Source of the DNA: Peptoanaerobacter stomatis
GTDB taxonomy: Bacteria; Bacillota; Clostridia; Peptostreptococcales; Filifactoraceae
Direction of reading: 5' to 3'
NCBI RefSeq assembly: GCF_000238095.2
Contig: NZ_JH815225.1
Span: 850,012 to 914,011 of the forward strand
DNA: 64,000 nucleotides
Of the stretch, positions 31,922-40,188 are shown piece by piece. Both the position numbers and the translations under genes were made by a program. The stretch's first letter is position 1; each line of letters begins with the position of its first letter. The notes beneath the pieces were generated by a model. It did no database searches. It saw only the letters and a list, made by a program, of their open reading frames with translations, and was not told where the DNA came from.

Positions 31922-32308
31922 TTAAGGTCTAATTGTGCAAACTGCTTCTAAACTTCCAGTATTTTTCTCATTTATATCCTCTATAAGTTTATTTATATCA
32001 TTACATAATTTATAAACTATATCATCATTGATATTTAAAGGTTTATCATAAAAATCAAAGCTTTCACTATAAATGTCATTACTTCCTAAATTAATCGGCA
32101 AGACTGGTCCAGAATGATAACAACCATATGACTTTGAAAAAAATATTCGAACATTTTTCTTCTTATTTTCTAAAATAAAAACGAAATATTTCGAGACAGT
32201 TGTTAATTCTCTTATTATTTTTTCATCAGTAATAAGGATCCAATCTTTTAATTTACTCAATTTGTTAAAATCAAATTCTTTATCAGAAATTATATATATA
32301 CTCCTCAT
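31922..32308 (-). CDS. Unknown accessory protein
   Basis: A 128-residue soluble protein (MRSIYIISDKEFDFNKLSKL) of no recognised family. It has its own promoter-like sequence (TATAAT, minus strand 32355-32350) with a leader nearly identical to that of the 332-residue gene upstream, and a terminator downstream. The two transcription units may respond to the same signal. Confidence 0.55.
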   Translation of the reverse strand: MRSIYIISDKEFDFNKLSKLKDWILITDEKIIRELTTVSKYFVFILENKKKNVRIFFSKSYGCYHSGPVLPINLGSNDIYSESFDFYDKPLNINDDIVYKLCNDINKLIEDINEKNTGSLEAVCTIRP

Positions 32309-32327
32309 ATAATATTCCTCCCTCTGT

Positions 32328-32355
32328 AATTATTTTTTTATCTACCCATATTATA
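32328..32355 (-). promoter_or_regulatory. Promoter/leader motif shared by two accessory genes (copy 1)
   Basis: Plus-strand reading AATTATTTTTTTATCTAC, two bases, then ATATTATA. The same motif occurs at 34039-34065 before the 332-residue gene. The minus-strand -10 TATAAT is at 32355-32350. Confidence 0.55.
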
Positions 32356-32413
32356 GCAAAAAAGCCTTGAGATTGAAAGATTAGTTTGTAAATAACTGTT
32401 AAAATAATTTAGT

Positions 32414-33016
32414 TCAATCTATATAATATTTAAAAACAATAAAAAAATTTCTCAGTATATAACAAATACTTAAAATAAAATTAATGAAAAATGCATATAT
32501 TATTGTATTAATAAATATATCCATGATTTTTGTCATATTTATAGTAGCTATACAACTTAAACAAACACATAGAACAGATAATAGTATAGTAAATGCTGAA
32601 ATATAAAAAACCCTTTTTAATATATTATAAGATAGTATATCATTATTATGTGTTTGCAGGTTAGTTTTTTTTATTTCTATTTCCATTTTTACTTGTTTTA
32701 TTTTATCAATTAAAATAGTTAATAAATTAAAAAGAAAGCCTATTTCTATGGCATTTATACTTATTAAAACATTTATTTCATCTAAAGTTAATTTATGCCT
32801 TAAGGCTATTGCAACTCCCATTATAAAAGGAATAACATAAAAAATCATTATATATGCTATTTTTTGAAAATGGTCAAATTTATCAAAAATATATTTTAAA
32901 AAATTAGTAAATTTAAAAATGTTTAATGAACTCACATTGCTTAGAAATAAAATTGTGGAAATCCCTATTACTAAGACCATTAAGAAATAATATATATTCG
33001 GGCTCATTAGTATCAC
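32414..33016 (-). CDS. Multi-pass membrane protein of accessory unit
   Basis: A 200-residue, Ile/Phe-rich protein with four or five predicted membrane helices (about residues 6-24, 52-70, 83-105, 137-160, 165-195). It starts 6 bp after the 332-residue gene and is surely cotranscribed with it. A soluble partner plus a small membrane protein is a common layout for membrane-acting phage-exclusion systems, but I cannot assign a known one. Confidence 0.65.
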   Translation of the reverse strand: MILMSPNIYYFLMVLVIGISTILFLSNVSSLNIFKFTNFLKYIFDKFDHFQKIAYIMIFYVIPFIMGVAIALRHKLTLDEINVLISINAIEIGFLFNLLTILIDKIKQVKMEIEIKKTNLQTHNNDILSYNILKRVFYISAFTILLSVLCVCLSCIATINMTKIMDIFINTIIYAFFINFILSICYILRNFFIVFKYYID

Positions 33017-33022
33017 TCTTTT

Positions 33023-34021
33023 CTATTGAAATTTAAACATCTCCAAATAAATTTTATTCCAGTTTTTTATACTTTCTAAATTAACTGTACCATCATTATC
33101 AAATTCCAAATCTTCATCTGATAAATCCATGCTAAATCTTGAAGTATTATTTATATTGGACAGTTTTATTACCTTTTTCTTATTATTAAGTGCAATTTCC
33201 GTTTTAATGTCATCTGGTGTATCTTCAAAAACAGACACGTAAGTAAACTTTTGATTTGGTGTAAAGATATCTTTTATATTCTCTAAAGTATTTTTTTCTT
33301 CTTTTATAGAATAACTAAGAGTTCTTGTTATATCTTTCATTGTGTCGTCAATATTAGAATCGGATTCTTTTTTCTTATTTGTTTCTAATTCATCCGCCTC
33401 ATCTTTAGGTATTCCTCTTTTTATAAAACTTATTTTTTCAACTGGGCTTTTTAAGATAGCTTCATACCATGAATATGGCATAAGTCTCTCAAAATTAATT
33501 TTAGCTGGATATATAATCTCTTCCTCTTCATTTCTCAAAGAAAACTTATCTTTTATTTGATCTGAAATAAACTTTTTAAAAGGATCTGTCATGTTTAAAT
33601 GAATTTTATGATGTATACCTAAAATTATATAATCCAATCCATCTATAAAGCAAATAGAATAATAAAACTTAACAAATTCAGTATCATCAAAATTCTTTAT
33701 CGTTGAATTATTACCATCTTTAGAAACTATAGTAGAAGTTTCCCCATAATATCCAGTATCCATAAATCCGTATAATATTATTGCATTTTTTGATGATATT
33801 AAAGTTTCTTCCATTTCTATGTTATTAACTCTACAACATCTTTTACTTATCTCAAAATTCGATATATTATTTTTTAAAAATTCTAATGATTCTTCAAAAA
33901 AATTAATATTGCTTCTCTCTTTATTTTTATATAAAATTTCTCTAATATATTTCATTTTATTTTTCTCTCTTTTAGGAGTTTTTATATTAATTCTATATAC
34001 ACTAAATTTATGATTTTCCAT
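33023..34021 (-). CDS. Unknown 332-residue protein paired with a membrane protein
   Basis: A soluble protein with an N-terminal domain (FSVYRINIKTPKREKNKMKY, then AIILYGFMDTGYYGE and DYIILGIHHKIHLN) and an acidic central and C-terminal region from about residue 210. I do not recognise a catalytic motif. It lies directly upstream of a multi-pass membrane protein gene, flanked by terminators, within the prophage segment between tRNA-Trp/HAD and HNH where accessory genes are usual. Possible phage-defence or exclusion cargo; unproven. Confidence 0.6.
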   Translation of the reverse strand: MENHKFSVYRINIKTPKREKNKMKYIREILYKNKERSNINFFEESLEFLKNNISNFEISKRCCRVNNIEMEETLISSKNAIILYGFMDTGYYGETSTIVSKDGNNSTIKNFDDTEFVKFYYSICFIDGLDYIILGIHHKIHLNMTDPFKKFISDQIKDKFSLRNEEEEIIYPAKINFERLMPYSWYEAILKSPVEKISFIKRGIPKDEADELETNKKKESDSNIDDTMKDITRTLSYSIKEEKNTLENIKDIFTPNQKFTYVSVFEDTPDDIKTEIALNNKKKVIKLSNINNTSRFSMDLSDEDLEFDNDGTVNLESIKNWNKIYLEMFKFQ

Positions 34022-34038
34022 CTTAAAACCTCCATCAA

Positions 34039-34065
34039 AATTATTTTTTATCTACAAGTATTATA
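34039..34065 (-). promoter_or_regulatory. Promoter/leader motif shared by two accessory genes (copy 2)
   Basis: Plus-strand reading AATTATTTTTTATCTAC, then AAGTATTATA. The minus-strand -10 TATAAT is at 34065-34060, just beyond the terminator of the HAD gene. Confidence 0.55.
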
Positions 34066-34067
34066 AT

Positions 34068-34097
34068 AAAAAAGACTCCAATTAAGAAGTCTTTTTT
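34068..34097. terminator. Terminator between HAD gene and accessory unit
   Basis: Arms AAAAAAGACT (34068-34077) and AGTCTTTTTT (34088-34097), usable in both directions. Confidence 0.85.
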
Positions 34098-34128
34098 ATT
34101 ATAATATTAAATTTTAATGGAGTCATAT

Positions 34129-35046
34129 CTAATCAAGCAGATGCTTAGGTGTTTTATTCTCTGCATATTGAGATATTTTTTCTTTTTCTTCTTTTCTTAT
34201 TCTCTCTGCAAAATCAGTTATTTTATTACATAACCACATATATGCTGTTGTTCCTTCACTGTAATCTGCTTCCGCATACATATTTACTCTTCCATCTATT
34301 CTCATTTGTTCTACTTGTTTCATTGCTTTCATATCTCCTTTGGGATAGATTGCAAATGTTGCACCTTTATTTTTATTTACAACGGAAAATGCTGGAATAT
34401 CACTTGGTCCATCAGCTACATATACCATATTTATAAAATGCACTCTTCTGTGTTCCTCTGGTATTTTAGTGTTTACTTCTACTCCCTCATGATGATTTAC
34501 ACCTTTATTTATTTCAAATAATGCCCTTGTCTTGCTTGTATTATCTATTGTATAACCAATTTCACTTATTATTTTATTTCCATTTCCATCTTCTGCTTCA
34601 ATTAACTCACAACCCCAAACACCTTCTACATATTCCATAACATTAGAACCTTTTATAATTTGTGTTAAACCTGTACTAACTATGTAATGTTCTACCTTTA
34701 TATCATATTCTTTATATATATCATTTTCTTCTATGAGTGTTTTGGTTTTCTTGAATATTTCAGGTATTCCAGAATAAAATTTTAATTTTTTTCCAAAACC
34801 TTTGAGCATTTCATTATTCAAACCCTTAAACTTTTCTTCTTTTGTATATTTTATAAGCTGATTTAAATAAATTGTGTCTGGATTTACTTTTATTCCTTGC
34901 TCTTTTTTATATTTTTCAGGTAATTCATTAACTTCTTTCCAAAATTCACTCCCATTTATGTTGAAATGGCTAAAAATAGGGTCTTGCATATATCCATCAA
35001 CTAATGTTTTGTCAAAATCCCAAACTATAGCTATTATATTTGCCAT
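34129..35046 (-). CDS. HAD-superfamily phosphohydrolase (accessory)
   Basis: A 305-residue protein with HAD motif I DFDKTL near residue 10 and motif IV DGPSDIP near residue 213, the latter with the two acidic residues for magnesium. Motif II is probably VSTGLT near residue 123. The nucleophile and acid/base pair (DxD) is kept, so it should be active as a phosphatase on an unknown substrate. It has its own promoter-like TATAAT and terminator in the prophage accessory block. Confidence 0.82.
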   Translation of the reverse strand: MANIIAIVWDFDKTLVDGYMQDPIFSHFNINGSEFWKEVNELPEKYKKEQGIKVNPDTIYLNQLIKYTKEEKFKGLNNEMLKGFGKKLKFYSGIPEIFKKTKTLIEENDIYKEYDIKVEHYIVSTGLTQIIKGSNVMEYVEGVWGCELIEAEDGNGNKIISEIGYTIDNTSKTRALFEINKGVNHHEGVEVNTKIPEEHRRVHFINMVYVADGPSDIPAFSVVNKNKGATFAIYPKGDMKAMKQVEQMRIDGRVNMYAEADYSEGTTAYMWLCNKITDFAERIRKEEKEKISQYAENKTPKHLLD

Positions 35047-35143
35047 TAAAAATCACTCCTAAAAATAATGTTAGTTATATTATATCAAAATAATTGAATA
35101 TAAAATATATTTTTTATTAATTTTGTTAAGTAAATTTTTTCAT

Positions 35144-35217
35144 TGGCAGGAGTAAAAGGACTTGAACCTTTACTGACGATTTTGGAGACCGTTATGCTAC
35201 CATTACATCATACTCCT
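35144..35217 (-). tRNA. tRNA-Trp (anticodon CCA)
   Basis: A 74-nt cloverleaf on the minus strand. Acceptor arms AGGAGTA and TACTCCT close with discriminator G and an encoded CCA. The anticodon stem ACGGT/ATCGT holds the loop CTCCAAA, anticodon CCA. The T arm is AAAGG-TTCAAGT-CCTTT and the D arm is ATGT/GCAT. It lies inside the prophage and is not the integration site. Confidence 0.93.
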
Positions 35218-35294
35218 AAATTAAGATACCGATGAAGATATCTTAATTAAATATATTTTTCTTTGGAGGTTTTATGCCTAATTTTCTCATTGGA

Positions 35295-35388
35295 TTTTGC
35301 AAATAAGTAGGTTTTGTATATACACTAATTTATTCAGCTATTAAAAGCTACAACATCAACTTTTTACAACCTTTGCTTATTTGCAAAA
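35295..35388. repeat. Long inverted repeat in the late-promoter region
   Basis: TTTTGCAAATAAG (35295-35307) and CTTATTTGCAAAA (35376-35388) are perfect 13-bp arms, extended imperfectly inward by GGTT/AACC segments. They lie between the tRNA gene and the sigma-like regulator gene, where the late promoter is expected. No gene is apparent in 35218-35421. Confidence 0.6.
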
Positions 35389-35421
35389 TTTCACAATAAC
35401 ATAATATCACATAACTATGGG

Positions 35422-35835
35422 TCATTGTGGGTCAACTTTTAAAATTTTTTCAAAAGCCTTTCTTTTCGTTCTTTTTACTGTACTGTAACTCCTATTTATT
35501 TTTACAGCTATCTCCTCATTATTCATTTCCTCAAAGAAATACATTTGAATTATCAGATATTCCTCACCAAATAATATTTTTTTAAGCTGCTTATTTAAGT
35601 ATTCTTTTTTATCACACAACTCATCAATATCAGCTGTTATCTCTCTTTCAAGGTCAATTATCTTATCAACTGTATTGGTAAAATCACATTTTAAAACCCC
35701 TGACAGCTTTTCCTTTGAATAATCAATTCCCTGTAAGGTCTTATAATACCTTCTGACTTGTGCTAATTCTCTTTCCTTTGCATCAATAGTTCTTGATAAT
35801 TGCCTTATATTAAATAGATCTTCTTTTATACTCAA
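35422..35835 (-). CDS. Sigma-70 region 4-like late transcription regulator
   Basis: A 137-residue protein with N-terminal coiled coils and a C-terminal sigma-70 region 4-type helix-turn-helix (LIIQMYFFEEMNNEEIAVKI, then RSYSTVKRTKRKAFEKIL). This resembles DUF1492/ArpU/RinA-type activators of late genes in Gram-positive phages. The start is TTG behind GAGGTGAG, and TTGA overlaps the stop of the preceding small ORF. It is the last early gene before the late operon. Confidence 0.8.
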   Translation of the reverse strand: MSIKEDLFNIRQLSRTIDAKERELAQVRRYYKTLQGIDYSKEKLSGVLKCDFTNTVDKIIDLEREITADIDELCDKKEYLNKQLKKILFGEEYLIIQMYFFEEMNNEEIAVKINRSYSTVKRTKRKAFEKILKVDPQ

Positions 35836-35957
35836 GCACTCACCTCATTTAATTTTTTAAGAATAGAATTAAAAATCATATACTTAAACTTTAAATCTCC
35901 AAGCTCTTTATTTATAGCATCAATAAACATTTCATAATAATTATCTCTTGTAACTAT
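35832..35957 (-). CDS. Small phage ORF with possible ATA start
   Basis: A 41-codon reading frame (IVTRDNYYEMFIDAINKELG and on). A textbook AAAGGAG lies 8 nt before an ATA codon at 35957, while the first ATG is at 35930 with no Shine-Dalgarno. Upstream in-frame codons KYKGVKT look like the start of small phage proteins of this position, so it may also be a gene that lost its start codon. The stop overlaps the TTG of the sigma-like gene. Confidence 0.4.
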   Translation of the reverse strand: MVTRDNYYEMFIDAINKELGDLKFKYMIFNSILKKLNEVSA

Positions 35958-35999
35958 TGTTTTTACTCCTTTGTATTTTGTTTGTGATAGATTTTATTT

Positions 36000-36209
36000 T
36001 TACTCATTTTCTTCAAACTCCTTAACAGCATCATTTAACAGCTGTTCATATTTTTGTATCTGTAATTCTATTTTTTCATTTTGATTTTCTAATTTTTCTT
36101 TCAAGTGTGGATTTTTCCACGCTAAATATTTGTTTTTGTCTATATCTGAATATAAACTATATATTTTATCTTGTACTGCTTTTTTTATTAATTCTTTATT
36201 CATATGCAT
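36000..36209 (-). CDS. Unknown small helical phage protein
   Basis: A 69-residue charged helical protein (MHMNKELIKKAVQDKIYSLY) with probable coiled coil in the C-terminal half. It belongs to the early operon; no family recognised. Confidence 0.55.
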   Translation of the reverse strand: MHMNKELIKKAVQDKIYSLYSDIDKNKYLAWKNPHLKEKLENQNEKIELQIQKYEQLLNDAVKEFEENE

Positions 36210-36262
36210 TACCTCTAATCAATATCATCTGTTTTTAAACCTAACAGCTTGTGTTATAAATT

Positions 36263-36613
36263 TCATTGCTTATTGCCATAGTACACCTCTATGAAGTCAT
36301 AATCTTTACCATATATGACCTTGAATAACTTTCTTTTGATGATATACTCTTTTGTCTTGTAGCCTTTTACATCTTCTGCTATCCATCGTTGTTTTTTATT
36401 GTCATAGTATACGAAATCGGCTTTGTATGTTACTGCTCTCTCGTCTTTTTGTTTCTTTATTAGCTCAAAAGGTTTTTGTAATCTTAAATCGCTTATTTCT
36501 CCTGCTTTTTCTAATAGCTTAAGCTCTAAGTATCTTTTAGCTTCTTTCTTGCTGTCAAACTTTATATCATCAATTACTACTTTTTGATTTGAATACTTGT
36601 TATATCTATACAT
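36263..36613 (-). CDS. DUF1064 protein (Holliday-junction resolvase-like)
   Basis: A 116-residue protein of the DUF1064 family: FDSKKEAKRYLELKLLEKAG, then YKADFVYYD and VIYGKDYDFIEVY. Conserved Glu in the first segment and Asp in KADF, followed by the EDVKG segment, fit a PD-(D/E)XK-type nuclease. In phage replication modules it is thought to resolve recombination intermediates. Ribosome binding site AAAGGAGAT. Confidence 0.85.
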   Translation of the reverse strand: MYRYNKYSNQKVVIDDIKFDSKKEAKRYLELKLLEKAGEISDLRLQKPFELIKKQKDERAVTYKADFVYYDNKKQRWIAEDVKGYKTKEYIIKRKLFKVIYGKDYDFIEVYYGNKQ

Positions 36614-36631
36614 CCATATCTCCTTTTGTTT

Positions 36632-37216
36632 TTAGAAACCTATAACTTCATAAACTTCTCCATTAATATCTTTTATATCTTTATTTTCTTTTAATCTTCC
36701 ACTTACATATCCTTTATTTCTCTTTAAAAATATTGAAGCTTGAGCCATAGACCTAAATTGAAATATATTTCCATTATTTTTTAATGTTATTTTTTCCTGA
36801 TAAGCTAAATCATTATTAAATGCATGTTTCACATTATCTGCCAAACTTAGCCATTCCAAATTATCTATTCTATTATCAAACCTATTACCGTTTTTATGAT
36901 TAACTGTCATATTATCATTTTTGCCATAAAATGTAGCACAAACAAGCCTTGCCACTAAGTAGTCTATAGCTTTTTTATTTTTCCATAAAGTAACCTTGTA
37001 TCCGCTCTTGTCTGGTATCTTTGTTTTATTTTTTAATATTCTACCTCTCCACATTCTTGTACCGTGTCTTGTAGATTGCGTTATTTTGTTATCTACCGTT
37101 CTTATTCTACCTAATGTTGATGCTTGATATATCCCTTCATAATCAGGTATATCTTTCCATTTTTCATTAGGTAAGCAATATATATCAAAATCAAACATTG
37201 TAAAATCCTTTCTCAA
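36632..37216 (-). CDS. NUMOD4-HNH homing-type endonuclease
   Basis: A 194-residue protein with NUMOD4 (NEKWKDIPDYEGIYQASTLG RIR split here by a space), an HNH core (MTVNHKNGNRFDNRIDNLEW) and a C-terminal NUMOD1-like helix (FRSMAQASIFLKRN). It sits free-standing between the DUF1064 gene and ssb, overlapping the ssb stop by 4 bp. Such genes are selfish insertions that cut phage genomes lacking them. Confidence 0.88.
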   Translation of the reverse strand: MRKDFTMFDFDIYCLPNEKWKDIPDYEGIYQASTLGRIRTVDNKITQSTRHGTRMWRGRILKNKTKIPDKSGYKVTLWKNKKAIDYLVARLVCATFYGKNDNMTVNHKNGNRFDNRIDNLEWLSLADNVKHAFNNDLAYQEKITLKNNGNIFQFRSMAQASIFLKRNKGYVSGRLKENKDIKDINGEVYEVIGF

Positions 37217-37635
37217 AATGGTGTTTCATCGTCATTAACAGCTCTATATCCCGCATCGTCCAAATCACTAAAATCATCTTCACTTTGATTATCTTGATTT
37301 CCTTGTTGTTTCTTATCTCCATAGTCTATGAACTTCACTTCTTCGGCAATTATCTCTACCGAGTATCTTTTTACTCCGTCCTTGTCTGTATAGTTGTTGT
37401 TTTGTAATCTGCCTCTTATTGCAACCATTCTGCCTTTTGCAAGATAATTGGCACAAGTCTCCGCTCTTTTTCCCCATACAACTATGTTGAAAAAATCAGC
37501 AGTAACTTCAGCGTCTTTTGCGGCAAATGCTCTGTCAACAGCTATTGAAAATCTCGTTACAGCATTACCTGTAGATGCAATATACCTAAGCTCAGGGTCT
37601 CTTATTAATCTTCCAATCATAATAACTGTATTCAT
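37213..37635 (-). CDS. ssb: Single-stranded DNA-binding protein
   Basis: A 140-residue SSB. The OB fold starts MNTVIMIGRLIRDPELRYIA and contains FSIAVDRAF and FFNIVVWGKRAETCANYLAKG. A flexible linker leads to the acidic tip ending DDETPF, used to recruit partner proteins. It is phage-borne, between the helicase loader and the homing endonuclease. Confidence 0.95.
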   Translation of the reverse strand: MNTVIMIGRLIRDPELRYIASTGNAVTRFSIAVDRAFAAKDAEVTADFFNIVVWGKRAETCANYLAKGRMVAIRGRLQNNNYTDKDGVKRYSVEIIAEEVKFIDYGDKKQQGNQDNQSEDDFSDLDDAGYRAVNDDETPF

Positions 37636-37639
37636 TGTA

Positions 37640-37708
37640 ATTTCAATCCTTTCATCATTTCGCTTATGTTAGCGATATGTTATATTTATTCGTTTTCAAT
37701 CCTTTCAT
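37640..37708. repeat. 15-bp direct repeat upstream of ssb
   Basis: TTTCAATCCTTTCAT occurs at 37640-37654 and 37694-37708. Read on the minus strand each contains ATGAAAGGA; the nearer copy supplies the ssb ribosome binding site. It may be a small duplication in the leader. Confidence 0.6.
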
Positions 37709-37830
37709 ACTGTTTTATAGTTTTAACGTCTTATAAGCCGATTTAAGGCGTTTTTTATTTTTAGTATAGTTTTATATTAAAAATGAATTAACTCTTGTTT
37801 TAGGTATCAAATTTTTAATTCTACGCATAT

Positions 37831-38673
37831 TTAACTTTGTTTATTCAATCTAAAATTTGCTACGTTATTCATATTCAAAATATATCTATCATCTGTCATC
37901 TGTACAATCCTGCTCGCTAAAGACTCATCAATTGTAAGTAAATCGTCAATGCTTTTTTCTGTAGTGAACATTGTTATTTTTTTGTTGTAGTATCTATGAT
38001 TTATAATCTCAATCATATACGTTAGCTTTGCACTTGATATATCACTATTTGATTTACTTTTGAATAAATCATCTATAAGCAATACGTCAACACTTATACA
38101 CTTGCTAATTTCTTGATTGTATTGCATATAGTCCATTGAAAATTGTGATAATTTCCTGACTAATTCCAAGTAATTTACATACAATCCAGTTTTTCCATAT
38201 TGCAAAAAGTTATTAAGTGTTGATATAGCTAAATGTGTCTTGCCTGCTCCTGATTGCCCATAAAAAAGCATTCCATATGCTGTACTTACAGGATTTGGAT
38301 TTGTGCATTCTCTATAAAATCCAACTGCTTTTTCTTTTGCCTCTCCTTGTTCTTTTGTGCCAACAATATAATTTGCAAATGTGCATCGTCTATATATTTC
38401 TGACAAGTCACTTTTTTCTATATTCTTTTGATTTTCCTTAGCAATTTGACATTCACAACGTTTTGAATATTCGTATATTTCATCTCCATAGCCTCGTTTT
38501 TTATAAAATATAAATCCCTCATCGTGGCATATATCACATTGATAAACCTTTTTTGGTCTTTCTTGATTAGATAACGTCGGAATAGTCTGCGTATTTCCAA
38601 CTGTCTGGGTTTTCTGGCTTTGAGTCGTATTTTGATGTGTAAGGTTGTTTTGGTTTGTCTGTTGTTCCTGCAT
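37831..38673 (-). CDS. DnaC-like helicase loader ATPase
   Basis: About 280 residues. The ATG at 38673 is chosen because AAGGAG lies 5-8 nt upstream. A Gln/Thr-rich N-terminus is followed by a zinc-binding segment (CDICHDEGF, then CECQ), Walker A (YGQSGAGKTHLA) and Walker B (VLLIDDLF), with C-terminal TTEKSIDDLL. It loads the replicative helicase onto phage origins. It overlaps the upstream replication gene by about 107 bp in another frame. Confidence 0.88.
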   Translation of the reverse strand: MQEQQTNQNNLTHQNTTQSQKTQTVGNTQTIPTLSNQERPKKVYQCDICHDEGFIFYKKRGYGDEIYEYSKRCECQIAKENQKNIEKSDLSEIYRRCTFANYIVGTKEQGEAKEKAVGFYRECTNPNPVSTAYGMLFYGQSGAGKTHLAISTLNNFLQYGKTGLYVNYLELVRKLSQFSMDYMQYNQEISKCISVDVLLIDDLFKSKSNSDISSAKLTYMIEIINHRYYNKKITMFTTEKSIDDLLTIDESLASRIVQMTDDRYILNMNNVANFRLNKQS

Positions 38674-39388
38674 TAGCTTCTCCTTTCTTGCTATAGTCTT
38701 GATAATTGTTATTGTCTTTAAGTTCGTATATAGATTGCCAACAATGTTCAATACTTTGGTCTAATATCTTGATTTTGGTGTTATAATCTTTTGCATACTC
38801 ATTTAACTTATTTAGGATTTGATTTAATGCTCTTGTGGTTAGTGGCTTTTTAATTGTCTTTCTCATAACTATAAAATCATATATAGCTTTTTTAAGTTCT
38901 TCATTTTCTGTATAATCATCTATAAGCAAATCAAACTCACTTTTCTTTTTTTCTTTTTTATTATTTGTATTATTAAATGTATTATTAAATAATGTATTAT
39001 TCTCTTTATCATTTTCTAAATAGGGGTATTCGCATTTTCTAAATAGGGGGTTATCATTTTCTAAAGGGGTATCAGAGTCAACTTTTACTAACTTAAGATT
39101 AGTTTTTAACACTCTCTCTTTAATCGCTTCTCCCTCTCTTTTTATATATACAGAAATATAACCTTTTTCTTTTAAAGAGTTGATGATTTGTGAACAACGT
39201 CCCTTACTAACTCCAAAAAATTCGCTAAAATGTTTATTAGTCGCAAAGCAACCTTTTTCATTATCCAAGCTATTTATTTCAACCAAGAATAATTTTTCAA
39301 TAATCGTTAAATCTTCTGCCAACCATATCTCAGCAGGTATCCATATTCCTTTAAAAGCTCTTTGTACTAATTCCATTTCCTTACCCAT
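38567..39388 (-). CDS. Phage replication initiation protein (HTH, DnaD-like position)
   Basis: A 273-residue protein with an N-terminal winged helix-turn-helix (GCFATNKHFSEFFGVSKGRC, then SQIINSLKEKGYISVYI). A middle region has NTFNNTNNKKEKKK, and a helical C-terminal part (KPLTTRALNQILNKLNEYAK) fits phage replisome organisers. It lies directly upstream of the helicase loader, the usual pairing. The C-terminal tail is disordered and overlaps the loader gene. Confidence 0.78.
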   Translation of the reverse strand: MGKEMELVQRAFKGIWIPAEIWLAEDLTIIEKLFLVEINSLDNEKGCFATNKHFSEFFGVSKGRCSQIINSLKEKGYISVYIKREGEAIKERVLKTNLKLVKVDSDTPLENDNPLFRKCEYPYLENDKENNTLFNNTFNNTNNKKEKKKSEFDLLIDDYTENEELKKAIYDFIVMRKTIKKPLTTRALNQILNKLNEYAKDYNTKIKILDQSIEHCWQSIYELKDNNNYQDYSKKGEANAGTTDKPKQPYTSKYDSKPENPDSWKYADYSDVI

Positions 39389-39406
39389 CTTTCAGTTTCT
39401 AATTAT

Positions 39407-39679
39407 TTAAATAAAATATATATCAAAATTATCTTCTTCCCAGTTTTCAACTCGTATTATTTTAGCTTCGTTTAATTCAACTATAGCTTTTAATACGTTG
39501 TTGTAAGGGATATTTAAATTCTTGCTTATTTTATGTGCATCAACTGTTATCTTCTTGTCTTTTGTTAAAATCGTTGTTAGCTCTGAATATACAAGCTTAC
39601 TTATATTACTTAACGATTTGTTATATCTCACATTGGCAGGTATAACCGCATAGTAACTTCTGTTTATTTGCTCGTTCAT
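39407..39679 (-). CDS. Small helix-turn-helix protein
   Basis: A 90-residue protein resembling the N-terminal winged helix of replication initiators (YYAVIPANVRYNKSLSNISK, then ISKNLNIPYNNVLKAIVEL). It overlaps the NinB-like gene by 4 bp. Likely a DNA-binding accessory factor of the replication module. Confidence 0.65.
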   Translation of the reverse strand: MNEQINRSYYAVIPANVRYNKSLSNISKLVYSELTTILTKDKKITVDAHKISKNLNIPYNNVLKAIVELNEAKIIRVENWEEDNFDIYFI

Positions 39680-40188
39680 CTTCTCCCCCTAAGCATTTGC
39701 TCATATCCATATATATCAATACCGACTTCATAAGCGTAATTGATAAGGCACTCTATAAAGTCTGTCATTTCTTTTTTATCAAACTTTGACGTACCATAAT
39801 AACAACGATATAACACTGTTTTAATGCCTTTACTACTCACTCTGTCCTCTATATCTTCAACATATCTGAATACTTTTAATAACTCTTTTTTAGCTTCTTC
39901 CACTGTCTCGATATATACAGTTTTAATTTTAGCTTGTTTTATTAAGCTTATATAAATACTCATCTCATCAGACATATATCCGTTTATCTTTTTGTCTATT
40001 TGTGATATTATCTCCCAGATATATTTATTTTGTTGTAAAGTTCTTTTGCTTTTTATGTCTTCAATTTTGATTAAATACTCTTTGTCTTTTTCTATGTCTG
40101 TTTTTATTTTTTTAATATCACAATTGTTAGATAATGTTATTGTGATATTACGTTCTACAATGTCGTTAATTTTAGCTACAACATCCAT
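39676..40188 (-). CDS. NinB-like recombination protein
   Basis: A 170-residue protein with KSKRTLQQNKYIWEIISQID near residue 47, the signature of NinB/Orf-like recombination mediators, and a C-terminal FDKKEMTDFIECLINYAYEV helix. NinB proteins help load recombinases onto single-stranded DNA. It follows the Rad52-like gene in the operon. Confidence 0.75.
   Translation of the reverse strand: MDVVAKINDIVERNITITLSNNCDIKKIKTDIEKDKEYLIKIEDIKSKRTLQQNKYIWEIISQIDKKINGYMSDEMSIYISLIKQAKIKTVYIETVEEAKKELLKVFRYVEDIEDRVSSKGIKTVLYRCYYGTSKFDKKEMTDFIECLINYAYEVGIDIYGYEQMLRGRR

Noticed and set aside
32414..34021. Assignment of the membrane protein plus soluble protein pair to the Kiwa defence system
   Set aside because: The two-gene membrane/soluble layout is similar, but gene order is reversed and no diagnostic sequence match could be confirmed by eye.
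35144..35217. tRNA-Trp as an attachment site or as a sign of recoded UGA
   Set aside because: No duplicated tRNA end is present, and the prophage boundaries match guaA. The anticodon is CCA and TGA serves as a normal stop in several genes.
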